Positions 1 through 8,066 of a stretch of DNA of 20,345 nt are shown here, piece by piece; the stretch's first letter is position 1, and every line of letters begins with the position of its first letter. The stretch is from Anaerococcus vaginalis. GTDB lineage: Bacteria > Bacillota > Clostridia > Tissierellales > Peptoniphilaceae. Under the pieces are notes generated by a model. The model was not told where the DNA came from. It saw nothing but the letters and a program-made list of their open reading frames with translations, and did not search any database. A program made the translations under genes and the position numbers. The stretch spans positions 1 to 20,345 of the forward strand of contig JAGZMY010000019.1 in assembly GCA_018363915.1 (NCBI GenBank), in the 5' to 3' direction.

Positions 1-52
1 ATAAGTATTCCTTCACTAGTTTAATTTTAAATTCTTTTGTGTATTTTGGCAT
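1..52 (-). CDS. Transposase orfA, N-terminal fragment (cut by window edge)
   Basis: Reading leftward from the ATG at 52-50, the visible codons give MPKYTKEFKIKLVKEYL, after which the window ends. A start of the form MPKYxKEFKxxxVxxYL is typical of the helix-turn-helix DNA-binding OrfA of IS3-family elements, which is normally joined to a DDE integrase OrfB by a programmed -1 frameshift. A GGAGGGG ribosome site (60-66) lies 7 bases upstream of the ATG. The call rests on 17 residues plus the IS-like end upstream, so the family is likely but the subgroup is open. Confidence 0.6.
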   Translation of the reverse strand, partial: MPKYTKEFKIKLVKEYL

Positions 53-57
53 ACAAA

Positions 58-90
58 AACCCCTCCATCCGTATTCCGGATTTTGGGGTT
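58..90 (-). terminator. Hairpin with T-run at the IS end, overlapping the orfA ribosome site
   Basis: On the minus strand AACCCC (90-85) pairs with GGGGTT (63-58), and inside it ATCCG (81-77) pairs with CGGAT (71-67) around a 5-base loop, separated by a small internal loop. TTTTT follows at 59-55. It can end transcription arriving from the ABC operon. The GGAGGGG of orfA lies in the 3' arm and internal loop, so read-through RNA would mask the transposase ribosome site. Confidence 0.6.
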
Positions 91-115
91 CAGGTCATTC
101 ATGCCTGTGGATTTT

Positions 116-1444
116 TTAATTGCTTCTTAATGTTTCTATTGCTGATAATTTTGTTGCTCTTATTGCTGGTAGATAGCCTGCTAGAATTCCTATAAATGAT
201 GAAAAAATCACTGCCATAACTCCTAGCCAAATTGGGATATTAAATTCCAAAGCTGTATCCATGGCTTGGGCGAATCCTGCTAGCAAAAATTTATTTGCTA
301 TAAATCCTAACAAATAAGAAATAAGTAAGCCTACAAGCCCTCCAAAAAATCCTATAAATCCTGATTCTAATAAAAACATAGTCTTTATATCTGAAACGCT
401 TGCGCCAATTACTTTCATAAGACCAATTTCTTTTTGCCTTTCGTATATGCTCATAAGCATTGTATTTATTATTCCTATCGCTGCTACAATAAAGGCAATT
501 GAACCTATTCCTGCAAGTATGAGCATTATTGTTTTTGTGGATTTATTTATCTCTTCTATCATATCTATTGATGATGATGTTTGATAACCCATCGACTTTA
601 CTTCATCTTCTACTGTTTTTACATTTTCATATTCATCACATACAAGGGTAATATTTTCGTACAAATAATTTGATTTTTTCCCTCCATTTTCGCTCATATC
701 ATCAAGGCTTGGGCTTTGCAATTTTTTATCTTCTTTTTGCAAAGTTTTGTAAGTTTTTTCATTTATATACATTCTACTTTTTTCTAAAAAACTTGATTCA
801 TTCATTATCCCCTTAACTTTTATTTCAAGATCTGCGAAAGTCGGCTTGGAATTTCCTTCTTCGTCTGTGGGATTATTTTCCATATCTTCATAGCCTAATC
901 TTAAAATAAATTTTTCTTTTAAAATATTTAGGCCTTCAACGTCTTCTTGCTCAAAGGATTCACCTTGTTTTTTCATCTTATATAAGTGATAGTCTGAACC
1001 CAAAATCATAGACAAATCATCTGATGGATTTAAATTTGATCCTGAATCTAGCATGTCAGATTTTATTTGAGCAAATACCTTATCAGGTATAAGGCTTATT
1101 CCATTATTTGCTTCAAGTTTTGTATCTTTATTCTTTTTCAAAAAAATTTCTGTATATAAATCCTTATGAGGAATTACATATTTTACATGTTTTATTTTTT
1201 TAAACTTGCCTATGCTACTTTGATTTATAGAAGTTTGTGCTTTGTCAGAACTTATTTCTATATTTTCCAATCCTCCAAAAGATTCAACCATATCTCTTTG
1301 TTGTTTTGCCATCGCCAAACTCAAGGAAATCATCATTATTATTGACACTGTTCCAATCAAAACTGAAAGTATGGTAAGAATAGTTCTAGATTTTCTTCTC
1401 AAAAGATTTCTAAAGGCAATATCTATCCTATCTTTAATTTTCAT
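116..1444 (-). CDS. ABC transporter permease, MacB/FtsX type
   Basis: This 442-residue protein is the membrane subunit of a MacB/LolCDE-type ABC system, a family that uses ATP to drive movement of the extracytoplasmic part (mechanotransmission) for export of peptides, antibiotics or lipids. Membrane segment 1 is at about 21-45, followed by a MacB-periplasmic-core-like domain of some 250 residues, then three segments at about 305-332, 353-383 and 402-425. The sequence between segments 2 and 3 (ERQKEIGLMKVIGAS) is the family's coupling-helix signature, and the C-terminus PAIRATKLSAIETLR is the usual family end, so the gene is complete despite the IS just downstream. It overlaps the preceding gene by 11 bases and follows an AAGGAA ribosome site. 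The substrate is unknown. Confidence 0.9.
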   Translation of the reverse strand: MKIKDRIDIAFRNLLRRKSRTILTILSVLIGTVSIIMMISLSLAMAKQQRDMVESFGGLENIEISSDKAQTSINQSSIGKFKKIKHVKYVIPHKDLYTEIFLKKNKDTKLEANNGISLIPDKVFAQIKSDMLDSGSNLNPSDDLSMILGSDYHLYKMKKQGESFEQEDVEGLNILKEKFILRLGYEDMENNPTDEEGNSKPTFADLEIKVKGIMNESSFLEKSRMYINEKTYKTLQKEDKKLQSPSLDDMSENGGKKSNYLYENITLVCDEYENVKTVEDEVKSMGYQTSSSIDMIEEINKSTKTIMLILAGIGSIAFIVAAIGIINTMLMSIYERQKEIGLMKVIGASVSDIKTMFLLESGFIGFFGGLVGLLISYLLGFIANKFLLAGFAQAMDTALEFNIPIWLGVMAVIFSSFIGILAGYLPAIRATKLSAIETLRSN

Positions 1445-2429
1445 CTAAATCTAATTCCTTATTTTTTTTCTTTTTACTCCTTTTTCTTATAAAATAAATC
1501 AATAAAACTATTAGAAAAATAGAGCCGATTCCTATAACAGGTGCCATATTAAAATCTTGTTCTACTTGTTCGGTAGATTCTATTGGGTTGCCATTTTCAT
1601 CCACATTTTCATTTTGGGACATTTGAACTTGTTTTTTAAAAGTTTTTTCTTCCTTGTGAACCTCTCCCTTGGAATCTTCATAAGTCAAAATTATTTTTCC
1701 CTTTAAAGGACCTTCTTTTTTAGGATTCATATTAAAAGAAAAAGATTCGCTCGCTCCTTGTGCAAAATTTCCAATAAAATGACTATTTTCATCTACATCA
1801 AATCCTTCTCCTTCGACTTTGCACATAAAATTTGTCAAATTATCCTTGCCAGTATTGTAAATATTCATCGAAACATTTGTATCTTCTCCAACAAATAGTT
1901 CATCTATATTTATATCACTTGTACTTATTGCTGCAGTTGCTACAACAGGTATTCCTATACTTTCTGTAGTTTGATATTGATTGCCAAGATAATCTTCATA
2001 TTCAAAATTAACGCTCATTTGATAATTGCCAGCTTTTGTATTAGGCAAAACATTCATTTTTATAGTTTCTGTTGAATAATTCCAAGGATAAATTGCAGAC
2101 CTATAAAAAGTATTTGACCTTTCAACTGGTGTAAAAACGGATCCCTCATTCCCATAAGCAGTTTCCGAACCTGCTTTATTATTTCCAGAAACTTGCTCAG
2201 TTGAAGATGCTTGGTCAAGAGAAACTTTCAAATTAAATATAGCATTTTGTGCATTCGTATTATACAAAGTTAAAATTATATCAAAATCTTTTCCAGCTTC
2301 AACCATTTTTGGTTGGATTTTATATGAAGAAATAATTAATTTTGGTTTATTTCTTATTTGAGCTTGCTCATTGGCAGAATCATCTTGTTTATTAAAATTT
2401 GTATTGTTTTCAACTTGATTATTTTCCAT
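1434..2429 (-). CDS. Membrane-anchored CARDB/NEW3-like protein in an ABC operon
   Basis: A 331-residue protein with a Gln/Asn-rich, low-complexity N-terminus (1-27), two beta-rich regions at about 30-165 and 168-270 that look like COG1361/CARDB or NEW3 immunoglobulin-like domains, an acidic linker, one membrane segment at about 297-314 and a strongly basic tail (RKRSKKKKNK). The basic tail predicts a cytoplasmic C-terminus and an outside N-terminal part, but no signal peptide is visible. The start is well supported by GAGGT 8 bases upstream. It overlaps the ATPase gene by 11 bases and the permease by 11, so all three are probably translated together. It may be the partner or substrate-binding part of the exporter; the domain names are from fold-level resemblance and the function is not established. 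Confidence 0.7.
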   Translation of the reverse strand: MENNQVENNTNFNKQDDSANEQAQIRNKPKLIISSYKIQPKMVEAGKDFDIILTLYNTNAQNAIFNLKVSLDQASSTEQVSGNNKAGSETAYGNEGSVFTPVERSNTFYRSAIYPWNYSTETIKMNVLPNTKAGNYQMSVNFEYEDYLGNQYQTTESIGIPVVATAAISTSDINIDELFVGEDTNVSMNIYNTGKDNLTNFMCKVEGEGFDVDENSHFIGNFAQGASESFSFNMNPKKEGPLKGKIILTYEDSKGEVHKEEKTFKKQVQMSQNENVDENGNPIESTEQVEQDFNMAPVIGIGSIFLIVLLIYFIRKRSKKKKNKELDLDEN

Positions 2430-3135
2430 TTTTTAATACCTCATCTATACTTAATTTTTCATGTATTTTTTCTATAAGTCCATCTCTCATAAAAAGGGTT
2501 CTATCAGCAAATTCTGTCATTTCCTCATCATGCGTTACCATAATAAGGGTTTGATTATTTTTTCTAACAATTGATTTTATCAATTCCATAATTTCAAAAG
2601 AAGTTTTTGTATCAAGATTTCCCGTAGGCTCATCAGCAAAAATAATATTTGGATTTCCCACAAAAGCACGCGCAATGGAAACTCTTTGTTGTTGTCCACC
2701 AGAAAGCTCGTTTGGTTTATTGTAAACTCTTTTAGAAAGCCCCATGTCTTTTAAAATTTGGTAGGCTTTCTCTTCTCTTTCTTTTTTGCCTTCGCCTTTA
2801 AAAATTAAAGGCAAAGCCACATTTTCTATAGCCGTAAGATAAGGCATAAGATTATATGATTGAAAAACAAAACCAATATTTAAGTTTCTAAATCTAGTTA
2901 TATCTTCCTCACTCAAAGAATTTAAAGAAATATTTTTATATAAAACATCTCCAAAAGAAGGTCTTTCAAGACCTGCAAGAATATTTAACAAAGTCGATTT
3001 GCCAGAGCCAGAAGTCCCAAGCAAAGCAATAAATTCGCCCTTATCAATTGTTAAATCAATTCCATCTAAAGCTTTTATAATATTTGAACCAAGCTTATAA
3101 TATTTTTTTACATTTTTTATTTGAATAAAAGTCAT
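2419..3135 (-). CDS. ABC transporter ATP-binding protein, MacB/LolD type
   Basis: A 238-residue cytoplasmic ATPase that powers the FtsX-type permease encoded two genes downstream. Visible motifs: Walker A GTSGSGKST (40-48), Q-loop Gln92 (FVFQSYNLMPYLTAIENV, the hallmark of the LolD/MacB subfamily), signature LSGGQQQ (144-150), Walker B IIFADEP (164-170) and switch His202. Length is normal for a stand-alone LolD-like ATPase. It is the first gene of a three-gene unit, with ribosome site AAGGAT ahead of ATG and a promoter about 50 bases upstream. ATPases of this group also serve bacitracin-type resistance transporters, but no two-component system is next door to support that role. Confidence 0.92.
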   Translation of the reverse strand: MTFIQIKNVKKYYKLGSNIIKALDGIDLTIDKGEFIALLGTSGSGKSTLLNILAGLERPSFGDVLYKNISLNSLSEEDITRFRNLNIGFVFQSYNLMPYLTAIENVALPLIFKGEGKKEREEKAYQILKDMGLSKRVYNKPNELSGGQQQRVSIARAFVGNPNIIFADEPTGNLDTKTSFEIMELIKSIVRKNNQTLIMVTHDEEMTEFADRTLFMRDGLIEKIHEKLSIDEVLKNGK

Positions 3136-3183
3136 ACAAGATCCTTTTAATTGATTAATTTAAAATAATAAATTGTTTTTCCT

Positions 3184-3213
3184 ATTATATAATTTTTTTT
3201 TAATATTAATCAA
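3184..3213 (-). promoter_or_regulatory. Promoter of the MacB-type ABC operon
   Basis: On the minus strand, -35 TTGATT (3213-3208), an 18-base spacer rich in A, and -10 TATAAT (3189-3184). It lies between the oppA terminator and the ATPase start at 3135, so the ABC genes form their own unit. Confidence 0.6.
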
Positions 3214-3273
3214 CTATTTCTCTAAATTTTTTTATTTTTTTCCAATAAAGCTTAAAACATAAAAAAATCACAA

Positions 3274-3308
3274 AAAAAATCTATGAGTAAAAACCCATAG
3301 ATTTTTTA
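3274..3308 (-). terminator. Intrinsic terminator of the opp operon
   Basis: Read on the minus strand, AAAAAATCTATGGG pairs with a matching arm ending CATAGATTTTTT around a short T-rich loop, followed by more T. It lies about 85 bases after the oppA stop and is the only strong hairpin in the gap, so it ends the oppBCDFA transcript. Confidence 0.75.
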
Positions 3309-3391
3309 TAAATTCTTAAATTTCTATTTAAAGAATTGATTTAAAAATTTTACTTATTTTATAAAATTTTCCCTACTTACTATATTTTTTT

Positions 3392-5050
3392 CTAGAATCC
3401 TGTTGCTGATTTAAAGAAGAAATATCCAAGTGGTGTGTAGTACATTCCTTTGATATTTGGTTTCATCATGTATGGATTTACATAGAAATAAATTGGAGCT
3501 ACTACTGAATCATCTTTTATTAATATGTCTTCAGCCTTGTGCATATTTTCCATTCTTTCTTTTTGGTCTGATGTTGCTTTAGCTGCTTTTACATATTTAT
3601 CAAATTCTTCATTTTTATATTGAGCGTCGTTATTTCCACCGCCTGTTAACCACATATCGATAAAGCTCATTGGATCGTTGTAGTCAGCAATCCATCCGTG
3701 TCTTGCTATATTGTAGTTTCCTTCTTTTCTTTCTTTCAAGAATACATTCCAATCTTGGTTTTGAAGATTAACTTGAACGCCTAGATTTTCTTGCCACATA
3801 TTTTGTAAAGCTTCTGCTATAGCCTTGTGGTTATCATCTGTATTGTATAGATAATCAATTTGTGGGAAGCCCTTGCCGTCTTTAAATCCAGCTTCTTCCA
3901 TAAGTTTTTTGGCTTCTTTGATATTTTTTTCATATTCGTCAGATTTTATTGAATAATAATCTCCACCAACTGTTCTAAAGTCATCGCCTTTAGCTCCATC
4001 TGCATCATAAACTCCTGCTGGTACAAAACCGCTAGCAGCTTTTTCTCCTCTTCCTGTAACTTGATCAACTATAAAGTTTCTATCAATTGCAAGTGAGAAT
4101 GCTTTTCTTACTTTTGGATCGTCAAATGGTTTCTTTTCTGTATTGAAACATACAAAATATGTTCCTACGTATGGAAGAGTCTTTAATTCTTTTGTATCTA
4201 GAAGTTTTTTAATTTCTTCTTGTGGTGCTGAGTTTACAAAATCCAAATCTCCTGATCTATAAGCAGCATAGATTGCGTTTTGATCATCTTGTAAATGGAA
4301 AGATAATTTTTCAGCCTTAACTGAATCAGCATCATAATATTCTGGGTTTTTAACCATTGTTAAAGTTTGGTTGTGATCCCATTTTTCTAATTTAAATGGT
4401 CCATTTGATACTAATGTATCAGGAGAGTTTGTCCAAGTTTCACTTTTTTCTACAATATCTTTTCTAACTGGCATTACTGCTGGGAAAGCACAAATTTCTT
4501 CAAAGTATGGACATTTTACATTTAAATTTACTACAAAAGTTTTATCATCTGGAGCAGAGATATCAAGTTTTTTATCTTCATATCCTTTTACCATATCAAG
4601 CATATATTCATAGTCTGCTCCTGTTTTTGGATCTACAAGTCTGTTCCAAGCATAAACAAAGTCATTTGCTGTTACTGGTTTTCCATCTGACCATTTTGCA
4701 TCTCTTAATTTAAAGGTCCATTTTAGTCCATCTTCTGAAACATCCCATTTTTCAGCAATACCTGGTTTTAAAACAGCATTTCCTTTTCCATCATCATCCC
4801 ATCTTAATAGAGATTCAAACATGTGAGAGATCATTATTGATCCATCTGATGCTGTGTTTAGTTGTGGATCTATAGTTTCAGGTTCTGATGCAATATTTAT
4901 ATCCAATACTCCATCTTTCTTTCCTTCTTCTTCGTTTGTTGCAACATTAGAATTGCTACTATCATTGCTTTTAGAATTGTTTCCTCCACATCCTGTAAAC
5001 AGCATTGATAAACTCAACAAGCCAACTAACAATTTAGCCTTCATTTTCAT
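3392..5050 (-). CDS. oppA: Oligopeptide ABC transporter substrate-binding lipoprotein OppA
   Basis: A 552-residue family 5 extracellular solute-binding protein (SBP_bac_5) that captures peptides outside the cell and hands them to OppBC. The N-terminus is a lipoprotein signal peptide with lipobox LFTGC, so the mature protein is lipid-anchored at Cys21. The sequence then has a short Ser/Asn-rich linker and the family's opening block (INIASEPETIDPQLNTASDG, about 50-70), followed by WTFKLRDAKWSDGKPVTANDFVYAW, the typical family 5 motif. Length matches OppA. AGGAGG lies 8 bases before the first ATG; a second ATG two codons on is possible but worse spaced. It is last in the operon, overlaps oppF by 17 bases and is followed by a terminator. 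Specificity for oligopeptide over dipeptide or other ligands is inferred from the set of genes. Confidence 0.92.
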   Translation of the reverse strand: MKMKAKLLVGLLSLSMLFTGCGGNNSKSNDSSNSNVATNEEEGKKDGVLDINIASEPETIDPQLNTASDGSIMISHMFESLLRWDDDGKGNAVLKPGIAEKWDVSEDGLKWTFKLRDAKWSDGKPVTANDFVYAWNRLVDPKTGADYEYMLDMVKGYEDKKLDISAPDDKTFVVNLNVKCPYFEEICAFPAVMPVRKDIVEKSETWTNSPDTLVSNGPFKLEKWDHNQTLTMVKNPEYYDADSVKAEKLSFHLQDDQNAIYAAYRSGDLDFVNSAPQEEIKKLLDTKELKTLPYVGTYFVCFNTEKKPFDDPKVRKAFSLAIDRNFIVDQVTGRGEKAASGFVPAGVYDADGAKGDDFRTVGGDYYSIKSDEYEKNIKEAKKLMEEAGFKDGKGFPQIDYLYNTDDNHKAIAEALQNMWQENLGVQVNLQNQDWNVFLKERKEGNYNIARHGWIADYNDPMSFIDMWLTGGGNNDAQYKNEEFDKYVKAAKATSDQKERMENMHKAEDILIKDDSVVAPIYFYVNPYMMKPNIKGMYYTPLGYFFFKSATGF

Positions 5051-6035
5051 TTTTATTACCTCCTAAATTATGACAACTTACATAGTGTCCTTCTTCTACT
5101 TCTCTAAACTCCGGCTCTTCCTTTTTACAAATTTCTGTCGCATACGGACATCTTTCATGAAACCTACAACCTTTTGGCGGATTAATCGCCGATGGAACTT
5201 CTCCTTCTAGCTTTATTCTTTTTAACGATCTAGTAAGTTTGGGATCTGGAACTGGTATAGCTGTGAGTAGAGATTGGGTGTAAGGATGTAAGGGGTTTTC
5301 ATAAAGTCTTTCGGCATCAACAAGTTCAACCATTTTTCCCAAATACATTACTCCAATCCTATCTGAAATATGTTTTACAACTGACAGGTCGTGAGCTATA
5401 AATAAATATGTAAGACCCATTTCTTTTTGCATATCTTCTAGCATATTTACAATTTGTGCTTGGATTGATACATCCAAAGCTGAAATCGGCTCATCGCAAA
5501 CAATAAATTCTGGCTCAACTGCAAGTGCTCTTGCAATTCCTATCCTTTGTTGTTGTCCTCCTGAAAATTCGTGAGGATACCTATTTGAGTGTTCTTCGTT
5601 TAATCCTACTGTTCTTAAAAGTTCATTTATTCTTTCCTGCCTATTTTTTTTGTATAGGCCGTGAATGTCTAAAGCCTCTCCAACAATTTCTTGAACTGTC
5701 ATTCTTGGATCAAGGGATGCTGATGGATCTTGAAAAATTATTTGCATTTTTCTTCTTAATTTATACATTTCTGGGCGAATATTTTTTTCGCTATCAAAAA
5801 TAGTTTCTCCATCATAGATAATTTTTCCGCTTGTAGGCTCGTGTAATCTTAAAATCGTTCTTCCAAGTGTAGTTTTTCCACAACCAGATTCTCCTACAAT
5901 TCCAAGAGTTTCTCCTTTTCTTATAAAAAAGGATACATTATCTACTGCATGAACTTTGCTTACTTTATTAAAGGAAGATTGAACTTCAAAATGTTTTACT
6001 ATATTTTCACATATTAATAATTTATTATCTTCCAT
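5034..6035 (-). CDS. oppF: Oligopeptide ABC transporter ATP-binding protein OppF
   Basis: A 333-residue cytoplasmic ATPase, the second of the heterodimeric nucleotide-binding pair of the peptide importer. Motifs: Walker A GESGCGKTT (48-56), Q-loop in IIFQDPSASLDPRMTV (about 99-113, characteristic of OppF/DppF), signature FSGGQQQ (157-163), Walker B FIVCDEP (177-183), switch His in IAHDLSVV (213-220). The C-terminal oligopeptide/dipeptide extension holds Cys290, 296, 303 and 321, a spacing known in some family members to bind a 4Fe-4S cluster. It overlaps oppD by 11 bases and oppA by 17, which indicates tight coupling. Confidence 0.94.
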   Translation of the reverse strand: MEDNKLLICENIVKHFEVQSSFNKVSKVHAVDNVSFFIRKGETLGIVGESGCGKTTLGRTILRLHEPTSGKIIYDGETIFDSEKNIRPEMYKLRRKMQIIFQDPSASLDPRMTVQEIVGEALDIHGLYKKNRQERINELLRTVGLNEEHSNRYPHEFSGGQQQRIGIARALAVEPEFIVCDEPISALDVSIQAQIVNMLEDMQKEMGLTYLFIAHDLSVVKHISDRIGVMYLGKMVELVDAERLYENPLHPYTQSLLTAIPVPDPKLTRSLKRIKLEGEVPSAINPPKGCRFHERCPYATEICKKEEPEFREVEEGHYVSCHNLGGNKNENEG

Positions 6036-7032
6036 TTATTGACTCCTTTATGTGTAGGAAACATTTTGATCTGTGTCCATTTCCCATTTCAAGCATTGGT
6101 GGTTCTTTTTTTAGACAAATATTCATGCAATGTTCACATCTTGTCGAAAATCCACATCCTTCTGGTGGGTTTAGCATATCCACAGGAGTTCCTTTTATAC
6201 TTTCAAGCCTTACTTGTTCTTTTGAATCAATTCTTGGCATTGATTTTAAAAGTCCTTTGGTGTAAGGATGTTTAGGATTGTAAAATATTTCTTCTACACT
6301 TCCTTGTTCTACAATTCTTCCTGCATACATTACAGAAACTGTATCGCAAATTTGTGCAACTACTGCAAGGTTGTGAGTGATAAAAATTACACTCATTTTT
6401 GATTTATTTTGAAATTCTTTTATTAATTCAAGAATTTGCGCTTGAATTGTTACGTCAAGAGCTGTTGTGGGCTCATCTGCTATCAAAATATCTGGTTCGC
6501 AAATAAGTCCCATTCCAATCATTACCCTTTGTCTCATTCCTCCTGACAATTCGTGAGGATATTGTTTCATACGTCTTTTTGGATTTGAAATTCCAACGCT
6601 ATCAAGCATATCAACAGCCTTTTGGTAAGCTTCATCTTTTGAGCATTTTTTGTGTACCAACAAAGCTTCCATAAGTTGGTTTCCAATTGTATAAACTGGA
6701 TTTAGGCAAGTCATTGGATTTTGAAAAATCATGGAGCATTTTGCTCCCCTAAATTCACTCATTTTATTTTTGTCATAATCAAGAACATTTTCTCCTTTAA
6801 AAAGAATTTTTCCAGATTTTACCTTGCCCGGCTCTTGTAAAAGTCCCATTATGCCATAACTTTCTACAGATTTTCCAGAGCCAGATTCTCCAACTATTCC
6901 CATAATTTCATTTTCGTGTAGGGTATAATTTATTGAATCAACTGCCTTAACTTCTCCAACAGGTGTGTAAAATGATATGCTTAAATCTTCAATTTTTAAA
7001 ACTTCTTTTTTATTTTCTTTTATATTTTCCAT
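6025..7032 (-). CDS. oppD: Oligopeptide ABC transporter ATP-binding protein OppD
   Basis: A 335-residue ATPase partner of OppF. Motifs: Walker A GESGSGKS (48-55), Q-loop MIFQNPMTCLNP (101-112, the OppD/DppD form), signature LSGGMRQR (162-169), Walker B ILIADEP (182-188), then TTALDVTIQAQI and a switch His in FITHNLAVV. The C-terminal extension has the NPPEGCGFSTRC block with clustered cysteines like that of OppF. The stop lies 7 bases after the end of oppC on the operon strand and the gene overlaps oppF by 11 bases. Order and motif variants separate D from F with good confidence. Confidence 0.94.
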   Translation of the reverse strand: MENIKENKKEVLKIEDLSISFYTPVGEVKAVDSINYTLHENEIMGIVGESGSGKSVESYGIMGLLQEPGKVKSGKILFKGENVLDYDKNKMSEFRGAKCSMIFQNPMTCLNPVYTIGNQLMEALLVHKKCSKDEAYQKAVDMLDSVGISNPKRRMKQYPHELSGGMRQRVMIGMGLICEPDILIADEPTTALDVTIQAQILELIKEFQNKSKMSVIFITHNLAVVAQICDTVSVMYAGRIVEQGSVEEIFYNPKHPYTKGLLKSMPRIDSKEQVRLESIKGTPVDMLNPPEGCGFSTRCEHCMNICLKKEPPMLEMGNGHRSKCFLHIKESINGR

Positions 7033-7039
7033 AAGCCAC

Positions 7040-8065
7040 CTATTTTTTCAACCTTGGATCTAAGGCATCTCTTAGTCCGTCTGCAAATAAATTCAATGAT
7101 AAAATCATCAAACTTAATAGTAAAGAAGGAATTATTAATCTATAAGCGTAGGAATAAATTCCTCCAAGAGCATCTGCTGCCAAAGCACCAAGGGATGTCA
7201 TTGGTGCTGAAACTCCGATTCCCAAAAATGATAAAAATGATTCTAGAAATATTGCTGATGGAATTTGCATGGCAGTCATAACTATTACTTGTCCAATACA
7301 ATTTGGAAATAAGTGTCTTCTAATTATTCTTTTTTTGGAACCACCCAAAGCTTCAACTGCTGTAACAAATTCTTGTTTTTTTAACATCAAAACTTGTCCT
7401 CTTATAATTCTTGCCATTCCTACCCAATAAAGTAGACCAAAGGCAATAAATATTGAAATAAGAGCAGGTCCTAAAACACCAATTTTTTTTGCAAATTCTG
7501 ATGTTGATGAATTCACAAAAGATTTCATAGGTTGTGATATACCAATTGATAATAATATTACTACAAGTACATCTGGAATTGAATAAATCAAATCCAAAAT
7601 CCTCATCATAATAGCATCTACTTTTCCACCAAAATATCCTGAAATTGCTCCATAAATTGTTCCAATTATCAAAACAATAAATGATGCAAAAATTCCAACT
7701 ATAAGTGAAACTCTAGTTCCATACATTGTACGAACCATCAAATCTCTTCCTAATTTATCAGTTCCAAAAGGATACCTAAGACAAGGAAATAAATTTTCAT
7801 CGCCTCTGTATTGAGTTGTGTAATCTCCTTTTACCAAAAATGGTCCGATAAAAGCAAAGATACAAACAATTATCAAAAATCCAATAGAAACCATAGCTAC
7901 TTTGTTTTCTTTTAGCCTTCGCAAGGCATCTTGAAGATAGGAAGTTGGAGGAGTTTTGGTCATGAAATTTTCTTTTGAGCTTTCAGATGCAAGCTCAAAA
8001 TCATCAGATGAAAATTCATATTCCTCTAATTTTAATTTTGAATTTAAACTAAATAAATCTTCCAT
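7040..8065 (-). CDS. oppC: Oligopeptide ABC transporter permease OppC
   Basis: A 341-residue inner-membrane permease, one half of the peptide channel. A long hydrophilic N-terminus (about 1-52) leads to a first membrane segment near 55-77 and the usual OppC loop (YPFGTDKLGRDLMVRTMYGTR), followed by five further hydrophobic segments. The EAA coupling motif is visible as AVEALGGSKKRIIRRHLFPN, which contacts the ATPases. The C-terminus LFADGLRDALDPRLKK is the classic family ending. The start at 8065 is one base from the oppB stop region, so the two are translated together. Confidence 0.94.
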   Translation of the reverse strand: MEDLFSLNSKLKLEEYEFSSDDFELASESSKENFMTKTPPTSYLQDALRRLKENKVAMVSIGFLIIVCIFAFIGPFLVKGDYTTQYRGDENLFPCLRYPFGTDKLGRDLMVRTMYGTRVSLIVGIFASFIVLIIGTIYGAISGYFGGKVDAIMMRILDLIYSIPDVLVVILLSIGISQPMKSFVNSSTSEFAKKIGVLGPALISIFIAFGLLYWVGMARIIRGQVLMLKKQEFVTAVEALGGSKKRIIRRHLFPNCIGQVIVMTAMQIPSAIFLESFLSFLGIGVSAPMTSLGALAADALGGIYSYAYRLIIPSLLLSLMILSLNLFADGLRDALDPRLKK

Positions 8066-8066
8066 A

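Larger units (their letters stand above)
1..97 (-). mobile_element. IS3-family insertion sequence, left end (partial)
   Basis: Only the end of the element is in the window. The minus strand from about 97 reads TGACCTGAACCCC, then a hairpin, then a ribosome site and the start of a transposase orfA. A terminal repeat beginning TG with a run of C and A shortly inside it fits the IS150-like branch of the IS3 family, but the exact tip (97 or a few bases further out) cannot be fixed without the other end. The element sits about 20 bases past the stop codon of the FtsX-type permease and points the same way, so it probably inserted just downstream of that operon without damaging it. Confidence 0.6.

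Noticed and set aside
116..200. Permease truncated by the insertion sequence
   Set aside because: The protein ends with the normal family C-terminus and its length is typical, so the element lies just outside the gene.
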